Of a stretch of DNA of 64,000 nt, positions 1-7,807 are shown piece by piece. Numbering within the stretch: the first letter of the stretch is position 1; the number at the start of each line of letters is the position of its first letter. This DNA comes from JAWMQL01 sp033283165 (GTDB taxonomy: Bacteria; Pseudomonadota; Gammaproteobacteria; Pseudomonadales; Halieaceae): the NCBI GenBank assembly GCA_033283165.1, contig JAWMQL010000007.1:186001-250000 (forward strand), in the 5' to 3' direction. The notes beneath the pieces were generated by a model. The model worked only from the letters and a program-made list of their open reading frames with translations. It made no database searches and was not told the origin of the DNA. The position numbers and the translations under genes were made by a program.

Positions 1-221
1 AACAGGAGTGTGAAAGGGGTCCGAGCTTCTCTGGCTCAGGGGCAGCGCTGAAGCGCTTGCTGTGCGGCGCGTAAGGGTCGGCGGTGGTCTGCGCGGCCCG
101 CGTCCGGAAATGTTTCAAAGGCAGTTCCCGGCGAAAAAACCAAGCGGCTTGGTCTCGATTATCAAACTGCAGCCGCCCCGCTGTCAACGACTATTCCGCG
201 CCGAAGTCAGAGCGCGCCGCC

Positions 222-250
222 CTGACAGCCGCCGGTTTTTCCAGTACGAT
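222..250 (+). promoter_or_regulatory. Likely sigma-70 promoter of the RNase II gene
   Basis: A CTGACA box at 222-227 and a TACGAT box at 245-250 are separated by exactly 17 bases. The start site would fall near 257, giving a leader of about 29 bases before the ATG at 286. This is prediction from base match only. Nothing else was recognised in 1-221. Confidence 0.5.
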
Positions 251-285
251 ACGTCGCTTGTCTATGCAGTAAGAAATTCACCTCA

Positions 286-2295
286 ATGCTCAACCAGGAA
301 TCCCTTGCCCAGCTCAAGGGCCTCAAGACCCAGATGGAGGCCGAAAAAGAGCGGGCCGAGGCGGTGGTCAAAGGTACCCAGGCGCGCTACGGCTTTGCGG
401 TGCTGGATGACGGTCGCGAGATCTTCATCCCACCGGACGAGATGCTGAAAGCCTTCCCCGACGACCGGGTGAAAGTGTGCATCCGGCCCGTCCGGGACAA
501 CAAGACCGTCGCCGACATCGAAAAACTGGTGGACAGCCCGCTGACCGAATTCACCGGTCGCTGCGTGCGCAAGGGCAAGGCTGTCTTCGTACAGCCGGAC
601 CTGCCGCAGCTGCGCCGCTGGCTGTTCATTCCGCCCCACGCCCGCAATGGCGCCAGGGAGGGCGACTACCTGCGCTGTGCCATCCTGCGCCACCCCATAC
701 GCGACGGCAAACCCCAGGCCAAGGTGCTGACCGTGATCGGCGCCGACGACACGCCCGGCATCGAGAACCTGTACGCCATGGCCAAGTACCGGCTGCCGGT
801 CGACTGGACCGGCGACAGCCGCGCCGAGCTGAAACGCTGCCTGGAGGCCGCCAACCCCCTGGCGGAAGAGGGCCGTCACGACCTGACCCACCTGGAATTC
901 GTCTCCATCGACGCCGCCAAGACCCAGGACATCGACGACGCCCTGTACGCCGAGGTGGCCAGCGACGGCTGGACCCTGTACGTGGCCATCGCCGACCCCA
1001 CCGCCTATATTCCGCCGGACAGCGCACTGGCTGCGGACATAGCCCAGCGCGGCTGCTCGGTCTACTTCCACGGCGATGTGCTGCCGATGATGCCGGAGGA
1101 GTTGTCGCAGGACACCTGCGCCCTGTCCGAGGGTGTGGATCGCCCGGCGCTGGTCTGCAAGCTGTCGGTGTCCGACGCCGGCGAGGTGGGCGAGTTCGAG
1201 TTCCAGATGGCCAACATCCGGTCCCGGGCCAAGCTCTCCTACTACGCCGTGGACCGTTACCTGACCGGTCAGGACGACGAACTGATGAGTCACGCCAGCC
1301 CGCTGGAGGCTCTCTACCAGGTGTTCCGCGCCCTGCGCGACTGGCGCGAGAAGCAGGAACTGGTCATGGAGGAGCGACGCGAATATCGCTGGATTCTCAA
1401 CGACCAGAAGCAGATCGATCATATCGAGCCGTACGAGAAGCTGTTGTCCCAGCGCCTGGTGGAAGAGTGCATGATCGCCGCCAACCGCTGCAGCGGTCGA
1501 CTGCTCGCCAGGCAGGGCGCCAGCGGCCCCTTCGTCTGCCACCCGGGCTTCCGCCGCGACCGGCTGGATGAGCTGAAAAAATTCCTTGACCGGCACGCAC
1601 CGGAGATCGCCGATCGCGACCCCCTGGGCAAGGAGGGCTACCGGGATATCATGCAGTACCTGGCCGCGCCGGAACGGAGCCTGCCCCTGCGCAGCATGGT
1701 CAACCGCCTGCTGACCCGGGCTGAACTCAGTACCCGGTCCGGCCTGCATATGGGCATGGCGCTGGACAGTTACAGCAACTGCACCTCACCCCTGCGCAAA
1801 TATGTGGATTTCCTGACTCACGTCCAGATCAAGGCCCTGCTGTGCGGGGCCAGCGCCGACCAGGTCGAGGAAGGCCAGCTGCGCGACGTGGCGGAGCGCA
1901 TCGCCACCGTGCGCAAGGCGACCGGCGAGGCGGAACGCTGGCTGGCCCGGCGCTACCTGGACCGGCTGGAGTCCGAAGAACCCGGGCGCCGCTTCACGGC
2001 GCTGGTCTCGCACATCAACTCCAGCGGCTTCCAGGCACGCCTGCTCGACAGCGGCCTGGAGGGTTTCGTCGACCTGCGCAAGGACCCGGAAAAGTTCAGC
2101 TTTGACAAGTGGACCGCCAGCCTGACCAGCACGACCCGCCGCTTCCAGCTGGAGCAGGAAGTGGCATTGACCTATCGGGGGGTGGACCCGGAATCACCCC
2201 ACCAGATCCTGTTCGCGCTGGTGGAGGGCTGCGGCCTGAAACCGCCCAAGCCTGACGCTGACGGTCAGGCCGGCGCCACCCGACCGGAACAATAA
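286..2295 (+). CDS. rnb: RNase II family 3'-5' exoribonuclease (RNB domain)
   Basis: A 669-residue protein with the RNase II/RNase R layout: an N-terminal cold-shock-like part, a central RNB catalytic domain from about residue 200, and a C-terminal S1 RNA-binding domain from about residue 570. The catalytic aspartates lie in DAAKTQDIDDAL, at D209, D215, D217 and D218, matching the four metal-binding aspartates of E. coli RNase II. Known family role: processive degradation of single-stranded RNA from the 3' end in the cytoplasm. The length is nearer RNase II (about 645) than RNase R (about 810), and the long basic tail of RNase R is absent. It stands alone, with a promoter upstream and a palindromic repeat just past its stop. 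The exact subfamily (RNase II versus a VacB-like paralogue) is less certain. Confidence 0.9.
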   Translation: MLNQESLAQLKGLKTQMEAEKERAEAVVKGTQARYGFAVLDDGREIFIPPDEMLKAFPDDRVKVCIRPVRDNKTVADIEKLVDSPLTEFTGRCVRKGKAVFVQPDLPQLRRWLFIPPHARNGAREGDYLRCAILRHPIRDGKPQAKVLTVIGADDTPGIENLYAMAKYRLPVDWTGDSRAELKRCLEAANPLAEEGRHDLTHLEFVSIDAAKTQDIDDALYAEVASDGWTLYVAIADPTAYIPPDSALAADIAQRGCSVYFHGDVLPMMPEELSQDTCALSEGVDRPALVCKLSVSDAGEVGEFEFQMANIRSRAKLSYYAVDRYLTGQDDELMSHASPLEALYQVFRALRDWREKQELVMEERREYRWILNDQKQIDHIEPYEKLLSQRLVEECMIAANRCSGRLLARQGASGPFVCHPGFRRDRLDELKKFLDRHAPEIADRDPLGKEGYRDIMQYLAAPERSLPLRSMVNRLLTRAELSTRSGLHMGMALDSYSNCTSPLRKYVDFLTHVQIKALLCGASADQVEEGQLRDVAERIATVRKATGEAERWLARRYLDRLESEEPGRRFTALVSHINSSGFQARLLDSGLEGFVDLRKDPEKFSFDKWTASLTSTTRRFQLEQEVALTYRGVDPESPHQILFALVEGCGLKPPKPDADGQAGATRPEQ

Positions 2296-2301
2296 AGGGT
2301 A

Positions 2302-2361
2302 ATAAAGGGGACAGTTTACTTAATTCAAGCTTTCAAGAATTAAGTAAACTGTCCCCTTTAT
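2302..2361. repeat. Palindromic GGGGACAGTTTACTTAATT repeat, copy 1
   Basis: Two perfect 25-base inverted arms (2302-2326 and 2337-2361) flank a 10-base spacer. The core GGGGACAGTTTACTTAATT recurs at 16333-16415 and 33850-33964. It lies between the convergent ends of the RNase II gene and the small unknown gene, so the transcript would form a very strong hairpin and may terminate both. The look is that of REP units moved in trans by REP-associated tyrosine transposases. No such transposase is in the window. Confidence 0.85.
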
Positions 2362-2366
2362 ATCTG

Positions 2367-2678
2367 CTAGCGGTTCGGGTGGTGCGGCGGGTGACCGGGA
2401 ACGGCGCCGCCGGCCACCGGCACGCCGCCGGCCAGCTGCTGCTGCACCCGGGCGACCAGGGCGATCATCTCCCGCACGCCGAGGGCGCGCAGGTACTCCC
2501 CCATTTCGCGGTGGGAGTCCAGGGTCACATTGTTATCCACCAGACGCAGTGACTGGATGATCAGCAGTTCCCGCGGACTGTACTCCGCATCCTCGCCGAA
2601 AATCAGCTTGGTGAATGTGTCGACAATGACCATCTCCGACACCGGTCCGCCTTCGCTGGCGATATGCGCGCGCTTCAT
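2367..2678 (-). CDS. Small protein of unknown function (103 aa)
   Basis: I do not recognise the family. The protein is soluble-looking, with a predicted helical middle (YSPRELLIIQSLRLVDNN) and a Gly/Pro/His-rich tail ending in HPPHHPNR. No signal peptide or membrane helix is visible. I start at the ATG at 2678 because an AAGGG/GAGG stretch lies just upstream. An in-frame ATG at 2702 would add eight residues but has no such site. It is convergent with the RNase II gene and separated from it by the palindromic repeat. Codon use looks like its neighbours, so it is probably real. Confidence 0.6.
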   Translation of the reverse strand: MKRAHIASEGGPVSEMVIVDTFTKLIFGEDAEYSPRELLIIQSLRLVDNNVTLDSHREMGEYLRALGVREMIALVARVQQQLAGGVPVAGGAVPGHPPHHPNR

Positions 2679-2800
2679 TACCTCAACCCTTGTTATGGCC
2701 ACAGGGACCTGCCGGGACCTTGCGGAACCCGAAACCGTGTTTACTTTCAGTATGGCCCAGTTTTCGACCCCACATGATCAAAATATAGGCAATATTTCAC

Positions 2801-2840
2801 AGAAAATGCTCAAAATCTGAGCAGATGCCCCGGTTGGGGC
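2801..2840 (-). terminator. Likely terminator of asnS
   Basis: Reading on the minus strand after the asnS stop, a GCCCC/GGGGC hairpin (2827-2840) is followed by a second perfect hairpin with TGCTCA/TGAGCA arms (2807-2823) that runs into TTTT. The second one has the form of a weak intrinsic terminator. Confidence 0.5.
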
Positions 2841-2841
2841 A

Positions 2842-4239
2842 CTAGAAATGGGCGCTGCCGGGTACCCGGGGGAAGGGAATGGCGTCCCGGATATTCTCCA
2901 TCCCGGTTATGTAGTTCAGCAGGCGCTCGAATCCCAGGCCGAAGCCGGCGTGGGGCACGGTGCCGTAGCGGCGCAGGTCGCGGTACCACCACAGCTCATC
3001 CAGCAGCTCGGCCTCCATCCGGGACTCGAGCACTTCCAGCCGCTCCTCGCGCTGGGCGCCGCCGATAATCTCGCCGATACCCGGGGCCAGCACATCCATG
3101 GCCGCCACGGTCTTGTCGTCGTCATTGAGACGCATGTAGAAGGCCTTGATCTCCCGCGGGTAGTTCATCACCACCACCGGGCCACCCACGTGGTCCTCGC
3201 ACAGGTAGCGCTCGTGCTCGGAGGCCAGGTCCACACCCCAGGCCACCGGGAACTCGAACTGCTGGCCGGAATCTTCCAGAATCCGGATGGCCTCGCTGTA
3301 GTCGATGCGTTCGAAACGCCGGTCGATCACGTTCTGCAGGCGCTCGATGACTGTCTGGTCGATGCGCTGCTGGAAGAACGCCATGTCTTCCTCACATTCC
3401 TCCAGTACCCGGGTGAACAGGTGCTTGAGCAGGTCCTCGGCCAGGTCGGCGTTGTCCTGCAGGTCGGCGAAGGCGACCTCCGGTTCCACCATCCAGAATT
3501 CCGCCAGGTGGCGGCTGGTGTGGGAGTTCTCCGCCCGGAAGGTGGGGCCAAAGGTGTAGACCTTGCTCATCGCCAGGCAGTAGCTCTCCACTTCCAACTG
3601 CCCGGACACGGTGAGGAAGGACTCACCGCCGAAGAAATCCCGGCTCATGTCCACCTCGCCCTGCTCGTCCCGGGGCAGGTTCGCAAAATCCAGGGTGCTG
3701 ACCCGGAACAGTTCCCCCGCCCCCTCGCAATCGCTGCCGGTGATGATGGGCGTGTTGACCCAGTAAAAACCCTCGCGGTGAAAATAGTTGTGAATGGCGT
3801 TGGCCAGGCTGTGGCGCACCCGGGTGATGGCGCCGAACGTGTTGGTGCGTACCCGCAGGTGTGCCTGGGTGCGCAGGTACTCGAAGGTGTGGCGCTTCTT
3901 GGCGATGGGGTAGGTCTCGGCGTCCTCGACCCAGCCCACCACCTCCACCCGGCTGGCCTGGATTTCCACGCTCTGGCCCTTGCCCTGGGACGCCACCAGC
4001 TCACCGCTGACCACCACGGCGCATCCGGTGGTCAGTTTCAGCACCTCGGTCTCGTAGTTGTCGATATCCTGCGGCACCACCGCCTGGATGGGGTGGAAGC
4101 AGCTGCCGTCGTGCACCGCCAGGAAGGAGATGCCCGCCTTGGAGTCGCGCTTGCTGCGCAGCCAGCCGCGCACCGTCACCTGGCTGCCCAACGGGGCCTC
4201 ACCGCCCTGGGTGGCCGCTACCGTGTAGAGTTCAGACAT
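2842..4239 (-). CDS. asnS: Asparaginyl-tRNA synthetase
   Basis: Charges tRNA-Asn with asparagine in the cytoplasm. At 465 residues it is the usual bacterial AsnRS length. The N-terminal OB-fold anticodon-binding domain (VTVRGWLRSKRDSK, residues about 22-35) is followed by the class II catalytic core. Motif 2 (FRAENSHTSRHLAEFWMVEP) lies near residue 233-252, and motif 3 (GFGLGFERLL) near the C terminus binds ATP. The long insert typical of AsnRS/AspRS is present. The ATG is 6 bases after the stop of the SYLF-domain gene, so the two are probably cotranscribed from upstream of the dehydrogenase gene. No clear Shine-Dalgarno is seen, which fits translational coupling. Confidence 0.97.
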   Translation of the reverse strand: MSELYTVAATQGGEAPLGSQVTVRGWLRSKRDSKAGISFLAVHDGSCFHPIQAVVPQDIDNYETEVLKLTTGCAVVVSGELVASQGKGQSVEIQASRVEVVGWVEDAETYPIAKKRHTFEYLRTQAHLRVRTNTFGAITRVRHSLANAIHNYFHREGFYWVNTPIITGSDCEGAGELFRVSTLDFANLPRDEQGEVDMSRDFFGGESFLTVSGQLEVESYCLAMSKVYTFGPTFRAENSHTSRHLAEFWMVEPEVAFADLQDNADLAEDLLKHLFTRVLEECEEDMAFFQQRIDQTVIERLQNVIDRRFERIDYSEAIRILEDSGQQFEFPVAWGVDLASEHERYLCEDHVGGPVVVMNYPREIKAFYMRLNDDDKTVAAMDVLAPGIGEIIGGAQREERLEVLESRMEAELLDELWWYRDLRRYGTVPHAGFGLGFERLLNYITGMENIRDAIPFPRVPGSAHF

Positions 4240-4245
4240 ACTGCA

Positions 4246-4716
4246 TTACCGTGTAATCAGGGTGATCTTGTTGCCCGCCATCGGGGTATCGAATTGTATC
4301 CCGGCAGCGCCCAGGGAAATGCCGCGCAGCGCCGGCGCGCGACTGCGCTGCCAGCTGCGCTCCCGGGTGAACGCCTCCAGCTCCGCACGATTCATGAACA
4401 ATATCACCTGGGCGTTGGGGCCGCTGTCGTCCAGCGGGCCGCCGGCAGTGGCGTAATAGCGCGGGTCCTCGCCGTCGGTGAGCAGCGTACCCTCGCCGTA
4501 GTGACCGCCGATCCCGAAGCCGAGCCGGAACAGGTCGGGAAACACCAGCACCGCGTGGGCCTGGTCCAGCAGGCCGGCGGCCTGCCCCGAGTCCTGGCGC
4601 AATTGTGCCAGCAGCGCCGCAGCGGCGCGGTCGATCTGTTCGCGGCTGTCAGCCAGGGCGCCGCCAGTGCCCAGCAGCAGTGCCAGTAGCAGCAGGCGAG
4701 AGAAGTACCGGGACAT
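4246..4716 (-). CDS. Secreted SYLF (Ysc84-like) domain protein
   Basis: A 156-residue protein with a cleavable signal peptide (LLLLALLLGTGGALA, residues about 8-22). A short SYLF domain follows, recognisable from AHAVLVFPDLFRLGFGIGG and the YGEGTLL and YYATAG strands. Family knowledge: SYLF domains bind phosphoinositides in eukaryotes; the bacterial secreted forms are uncharacterised and probably periplasmic. It sits 15 bases after the dehydrogenase stop and 6 bases before asnS. The domain is shorter than in most relatives, with the usual N-terminal helices condensed. Confidence 0.8.
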   Translation of the reverse strand: MSRYFSRLLLLALLLGTGGALADSREQIDRAAAALLAQLRQDSGQAAGLLDQAHAVLVFPDLFRLGFGIGGHYGEGTLLTDGEDPRYYATAGGPLDDSGPNAQVILFMNRAELEAFTRERSWQRSRAPALRGISLGAAGIQFDTPMAGNKITLITR

Positions 4717-4731
4717 GCTTTTTCCCCCAGG

Positions 4732-5676
4732 TCAGAATTCGAAGCGCTGGCCGACCAGTTCCTCCGACAGCTGCCACAGCCGCTCGGCGGCGTCCGGGTC
4801 GACGGCAAAGGATTCTACACCACCGACCGCGTCCGGGGCAGACGGTCCCGCCACCTGGCAATCCTCCAGGTACAGCCCGCCCTGGTCCGCCAGTTCCGCG
4901 GCCGTGGCCGCCCAGACGCTGGTAGCCGCCCCCTGGGGCACTGACTTGAACGTCATCCCGCCGCCCTTGGCGCGCTCCTGCAGGAAGGTCATGTCCTCCT
5001 CGGTCATGTGCCGACCCAATTCGGTCGCGATCGCGCCCGGGTGCACGGCGAAAACGCGCACGCCCGCGCCCTGCAGCCGCTTGTCCAGGGCGACACTGAA
5101 CAGGGCATTGGCGGTCTTGGACTGGCCGTAGGCTTCCCACTTGTGGTACTCGCTGTGCTCGAAGTTCGGGTCCTCGAAGCGGATCGGCGAAAAGCGGTGA
5201 CCGGCGGAGGACAGGTTCACCACCCGGGCCGGTGCCGCGGCCTGCAGCGCCGGGACCAGCAGGCAGGTCAGCAGGAAGTGGCCAATGTGATTGGTTCCGA
5301 ACTGCAGTTCAAAGCCCTGCGCGGTGCGCATCAGCGGGCAGGCCATCACCCCGGCGTTGTTGATCAGCAGGTCGATGGCCGGGTAGCGCTGCAGCAGGTC
5401 CGCGGCGCAGGCCCGCACCGAATCCAGGTCGGCCAGGTCCAGCTGCCCGCTTTCCAGTTTGAGCGCCGGCTGCTCCGCCAGCAAACCCGCCATGGCGGTC
5501 TCCAGCTTGGCGGGATCACGGGCCAGCATCACCACGGTGGCGCCCGCCCCCGCCAGGGTCCGGGCAGTCTCCACCCCGAGGCCGGCCGAGCCACCGGTGA
5601 CCACGGCCACCTTGCCCGCCAGGGACACACCCGCAATGACCTCGTCAGTGGTGGATTCTGCGTTGAATTCCGTCAT
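4732..5676 (-). CDS. Short-chain dehydrogenase/reductase (retinol dehydrogenase-like)
   Basis: NAD(P)-dependent oxidoreductase of the classical SDR family, 314 residues. The Rossmann motif TGGSAGLG is at residues 27-34, LINNAGV follows strand 4, and the catalytic YxxxK (YGQSK) is near residues 182-186, with the active-site serine in NLSSAGH. The layout resembles the retinol/protochlorophyllide-reductase-like branch; the substrate is unknown. I chose the ATG at 5676 because AGGAGG lies 9 bases upstream; the frame is open further back but without a ribosome site. First gene of a probable SDR-SYLF-asnS operon, divergent from the PPOX gene at 5798. Confidence 0.88.
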   Translation of the reverse strand: MTEFNAESTTDEVIAGVSLAGKVAVVTGGSAGLGVETARTLAGAGATVVMLARDPAKLETAMAGLLAEQPALKLESGQLDLADLDSVRACAADLLQRYPAIDLLINNAGVMACPLMRTAQGFELQFGTNHIGHFLLTCLLVPALQAAAPARVVNLSSAGHRFSPIRFEDPNFEHSEYHKWEAYGQSKTANALFSVALDKRLQGAGVRVFAVHPGAIATELGRHMTEEDMTFLQERAKGGGMTFKSVPQGAATSVWAATAAELADQGGLYLEDCQVAGPSAPDAVGGVESFAVDPDAAERLWQLSEELVGQRFEF

Positions 5677-5797
5677 TCCTGTCTCCTCCTGTCTGGAACA
5701 CATAGTGTAGACTGCAGCGGCCAGTGTGGCAGCGGGACCGGGCCCCGGACAGGACGCCGGCGGCCAGAATTCACTGTAAAACAGGAGCAGGCAGCAC

Positions 5798-6214
5798 ATG
5801 GACCAGGAAGAGATCGAGTTTCTCGAGGGCGGCAAATACCTCAGTTTCGGCACGCGCAAGCGATCCGGCGAATTCGTCAACACGCCGGTCTGGTTCGCCC
5901 CGCTGGAGGGCAGCTATTACCTGTTTTCCGCCGCGGACGCCGGCAAGGTGAAGCGCCTGCGCAATTTCTCCGAGGCCCGGGTGGCGGCCTGCACCGTTTC
6001 CGGGACGCTGACCGGGCCCTGGCTGGCCGCGCAGGCGAAACTGCTGGAGGGTGAGGACGAGGCGGTGGCGCTGCGGGCGCTGCACAACAAGTACGGCCTG
6101 GCGATGAAACTGACCGACCTGGCCTCGCGCCTGACCGGCAAGTACCACAAACGCCGTTATATCCGGGTCACGCTTGCAGGGGATGCCGACGAGAAGCGCC
6201 CGGAACCAGCATAG
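5798..6214 (+). CDS. PPOX-class flavin/F420-binding oxidoreductase
   Basis: A 138-residue split-barrel protein of the pyridoxamine-phosphate-oxidase-like superfamily. YLSFGTRKRSGEFVNTPVWF, the GKVKRLRNF segment and the KYGLAMKLTD helix match the family called PPOX class probable F420-dependent enzyme (Rv2061 type). Members bind a flavin or deazaflavin at a dimer interface; in a gammaproteobacterium FMN or heme are as likely as F420, so the cofactor is open. A single gene, divergent from the dehydrogenase, with AGGAG about 10 bases before the ATG. Its stop runs into a tandem repeat. Confidence 0.8.
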   Translation: MDQEEIEFLEGGKYLSFGTRKRSGEFVNTPVWFAPLEGSYYLFSAADAGKVKRLRNFSEARVAACTVSGTLTGPWLAAQAKLLEGEDEAVALRALHNKYGLAMKLTDLASRLTGKYHKRRYIRVTLAGDADEKRPEPA

Positions 6215-6255
6215 GGGCGCCCGGCCAGGGGCGCCCGGCAAAGGGGCGCCCGGCT
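6213..6255. repeat. Three tandem AGGGGCGCCCGGC units
   Basis: Three near-identical 14-15 base units (6213-6226, 6227-6240, 6241-6255), each containing the self-complementary GGGCGCCC, fill the space between the convergent stops of the PPOX gene and the transglutaminase/TPR gene. They overlap the last stop codon bases of both. Each unit can form a small hairpin, so the array may act as a bidirectional transcription barrier. Confidence 0.8.
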
Positions 6256-7480
6256 AGGGAGCCGCCGTACTCCCGGCCAGTTGTTCCTGGCGCACCGCCT
6301 GTAACTGCAGCCGGTAGACCTCGATATCGCTCTTGCGGGAGGCCCGGCCGATGGCATCGGTGATCAGGCGGTCGGCCTCGGCGTATTCACCCAGCCGGTA
6401 GTGCAGCAGGCCCGTGGCGTACAGCAGGCGACTGTCCTCGGGGCGCAGCTTCACCGCCTGCTGGTAGTGGCCAAGTGCGGCCTGCCAGTCTTCCCTGGCA
6501 CTGGCCTCGTCTCCCAGGGTGGCATGGTAGTAGGGGTTTTTCTCGCGGTAGCGCAGGACCCGGTCTTCCCAGTAGTCACGCTCGGCGTCCCGCCCCTGCA
6601 GCTCGTACAGTACCACCAGGTTATTCATCGCCGAGCGATCCCCCGGGTCGCGCTGCAGGGCATAGAGATAGGCATCCTCCGCTTCGCGCTGCTGGCCGGC
6701 AACCCGGTACACCACCCCCAGGTTGACCCACAGGTGATTCATCTCCGGGGCCAGTTGCACGGCCCGCACCGCGCGCAGGTAGGCGGTCTCCAGGTCGTGC
6801 TCGGCGAGCGCGCTCATGGCCAAGTTGGCGTGGTACAGGGCCTCCGCTTCGCGGTCCGACAACACCCGGGTATCGGCCACGTCCTGGGATTCCAGCGGGT
6901 CGATGTCGGCCATGTACTGCTCGCCGCCGGGCAGGGTCACAAGCACGTTCACATGCAGGCGCACCGCCACCTGTTCCCCCATACGGGTCCACTCGGGCCG
7001 CACTTCCTGCCAGTGATAGTTCGCTTTCAAACCGGCCTCCCGGGCCAGCGCCACCATCAGGTTGGCGTAGCTGAGGCAGTTGGCGCTGCCGCGGTGGAAG
7101 GCGTCACTGGCGCTGCCCTCGGCGAAGGGGTCGTAGCGGATGTCCAGCAGCCCGCCGCCCTTGACCGCGCGGTGCAGGTTCACCAGGCGCTGGCGCCGGC
7201 TGGCCATACCCTGGGTATGGCGCCGCACGAAAGCCCGCATGTCGGCATCGACCTCGAGCAGTTGCCCGGTGGCCACCTGCTGCCGCGCGTTCCCGGCATC
7301 CACGATACGGTCTTCCAGTTGCAGGGGGGGAATCTCGGCGTCGCTGACACGCGCCGGCCCGATGCCGCCACAGGCCGAAAGCAGCAGACCCAGAAACAGG
7401 GGCACAAGGGTAGCCACCGGGCCGCGGGAGCGGGCCCACAGTGCGCGTGGCCTGACGGCCGGTCGCAGCTGGGTAGCCAT
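6254..7480 (-). CDS. Lipoprotein with transglutaminase-like domain and TPR repeats
   Basis: A 408-residue protein with a lipobox (LLLSAC, cysteine near residue 37), so it is probably membrane-anchored in the periplasm. Residues about 90-200 look like a transglutaminase/cysteine-protease fold: Cys135 in ANCLSYANLM, His176 in RLHVNV and an aspartate in MADIDPLE give the expected Cys-His-Asp order. From about residue 215 at least four TPR motifs follow (for example HLWVNLGVVYRVAGQQREAE). The role is unknown; such proteins may bind or crosslink envelope partners. A -10-like TATACT ends only 7 bases before the ATG, so the start may be leaderless or slightly further in. Confidence 0.8.
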   Translation of the reverse strand: MATQLRPAVRPRALWARSRGPVATLVPLFLGLLLSACGGIGPARVSDAEIPPLQLEDRIVDAGNARQQVATGQLLEVDADMRAFVRRHTQGMASRRQRLVNLHRAVKGGGLLDIRYDPFAEGSASDAFHRGSANCLSYANLMVALAREAGLKANYHWQEVRPEWTRMGEQVAVRLHVNVLVTLPGGEQYMADIDPLESQDVADTRVLSDREAEALYHANLAMSALAEHDLETAYLRAVRAVQLAPEMNHLWVNLGVVYRVAGQQREAEDAYLYALQRDPGDRSAMNNLVVLYELQGRDAERDYWEDRVLRYREKNPYYHATLGDEASAREDWQAALGHYQQAVKLRPEDSRLLYATGLLHYRLGEYAEADRLITDAIGRASRKSDIEVYRLQLQAVRQEQLAGSTAAP

Positions 7481-7497
7481 AGCGGCAGTATAGCGCG

Positions 7498-7511
7498 TTG
7501 ACCTGGGTCAA
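7498..7511. promoter_or_regulatory. Perfect 14-bp palindrome in a divergent intergenic region
   Basis: TTGACCTGGGTCAA is a perfect inverted repeat midway between the divergent starts at 7480 (minus) and 7601 (plus). It adjoins the TATACT box (7487-7492) of the minus-strand gene. It could be an operator; no regulator is assigned. Confidence 0.35.
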
Positions 7512-7600
7512 TGCAGTTATTTGGCGCCTGGCGGAAGATCGGAGTCTCGCAACCCGGTTTTACGTATTACATAACTTTGACAACAGGTAGGGAGAACGCG

Positions 7601-7732
7601 ATGACCCAGCATATCTTGCCGGAACACACCCTCGAGGACCAACAGACCATGCGCCGCCTGGCCACCGTGATCGGCCTGTTCGTGCTCGGTACCGCCATCA
7701 TGGCCACCGTGGTGGGGCTCGTGATGGGCTGA
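7601..7732 (+). CDS. 43-residue single-pass membrane protein
   Basis: A very short gene that is easily missed. The ATG at 7601 has GGGAG 7 bases upstream. The protein is a 22-residue polar, acidic/basic N terminus (MTQHILPEHTLEDQQTMRRL), then one hydrophobic helix (VIGLFVLGTAIMATVVGLVM) and a stop. The frame is open upstream to 7511 but without a ribosome site, and the GC-skewed codon use begins at 7601. Probably an inner-membrane small protein with the N terminus in the cytoplasm by the positive-inside rule. Function unknown; followed by a hairpin pair that could end the transcript. Confidence 0.65.
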   Translation: MTQHILPEHTLEDQQTMRRLATVIGLFVLGTAIMATVVGLVMG

Positions 7733-7752
7733 GGGCGCGGAGCCCTTCTGGG

Positions 7753-7807
7753 CCCCCGCTTTCGCGGGGGTGACGAAATTGGCGGTCATTCCTGCGCAAG
7801 CAGGAAT
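7753..7807. repeat. REP-like hairpin doublet in inverted orientation
   Basis: Two hairpins stand back to back: CCCCCGC/GCGGGGG with a TTTC loop (7753-7770) and ATTCCTGC/GCAGGAAT with a GCAA loop (7788-7807). Each is flanked by a GTCA(C/T) box pointing outwards in opposite senses, the usual layout of paired REP units. The second touches the stop of cysH. A related single unit is at 63505-63528. Confidence 0.7.

Noticed and set aside
84..272. A 62-residue plus-strand frame upstream of the RNase II gene
   Set aside because: It overlaps the predicted promoter, has no ribosome site and no recognisable features.
2848..4689. A 613-residue plus-strand open frame
   Set aside because: Antisense to asnS and the SYLF gene; composition is that of reversed codons.
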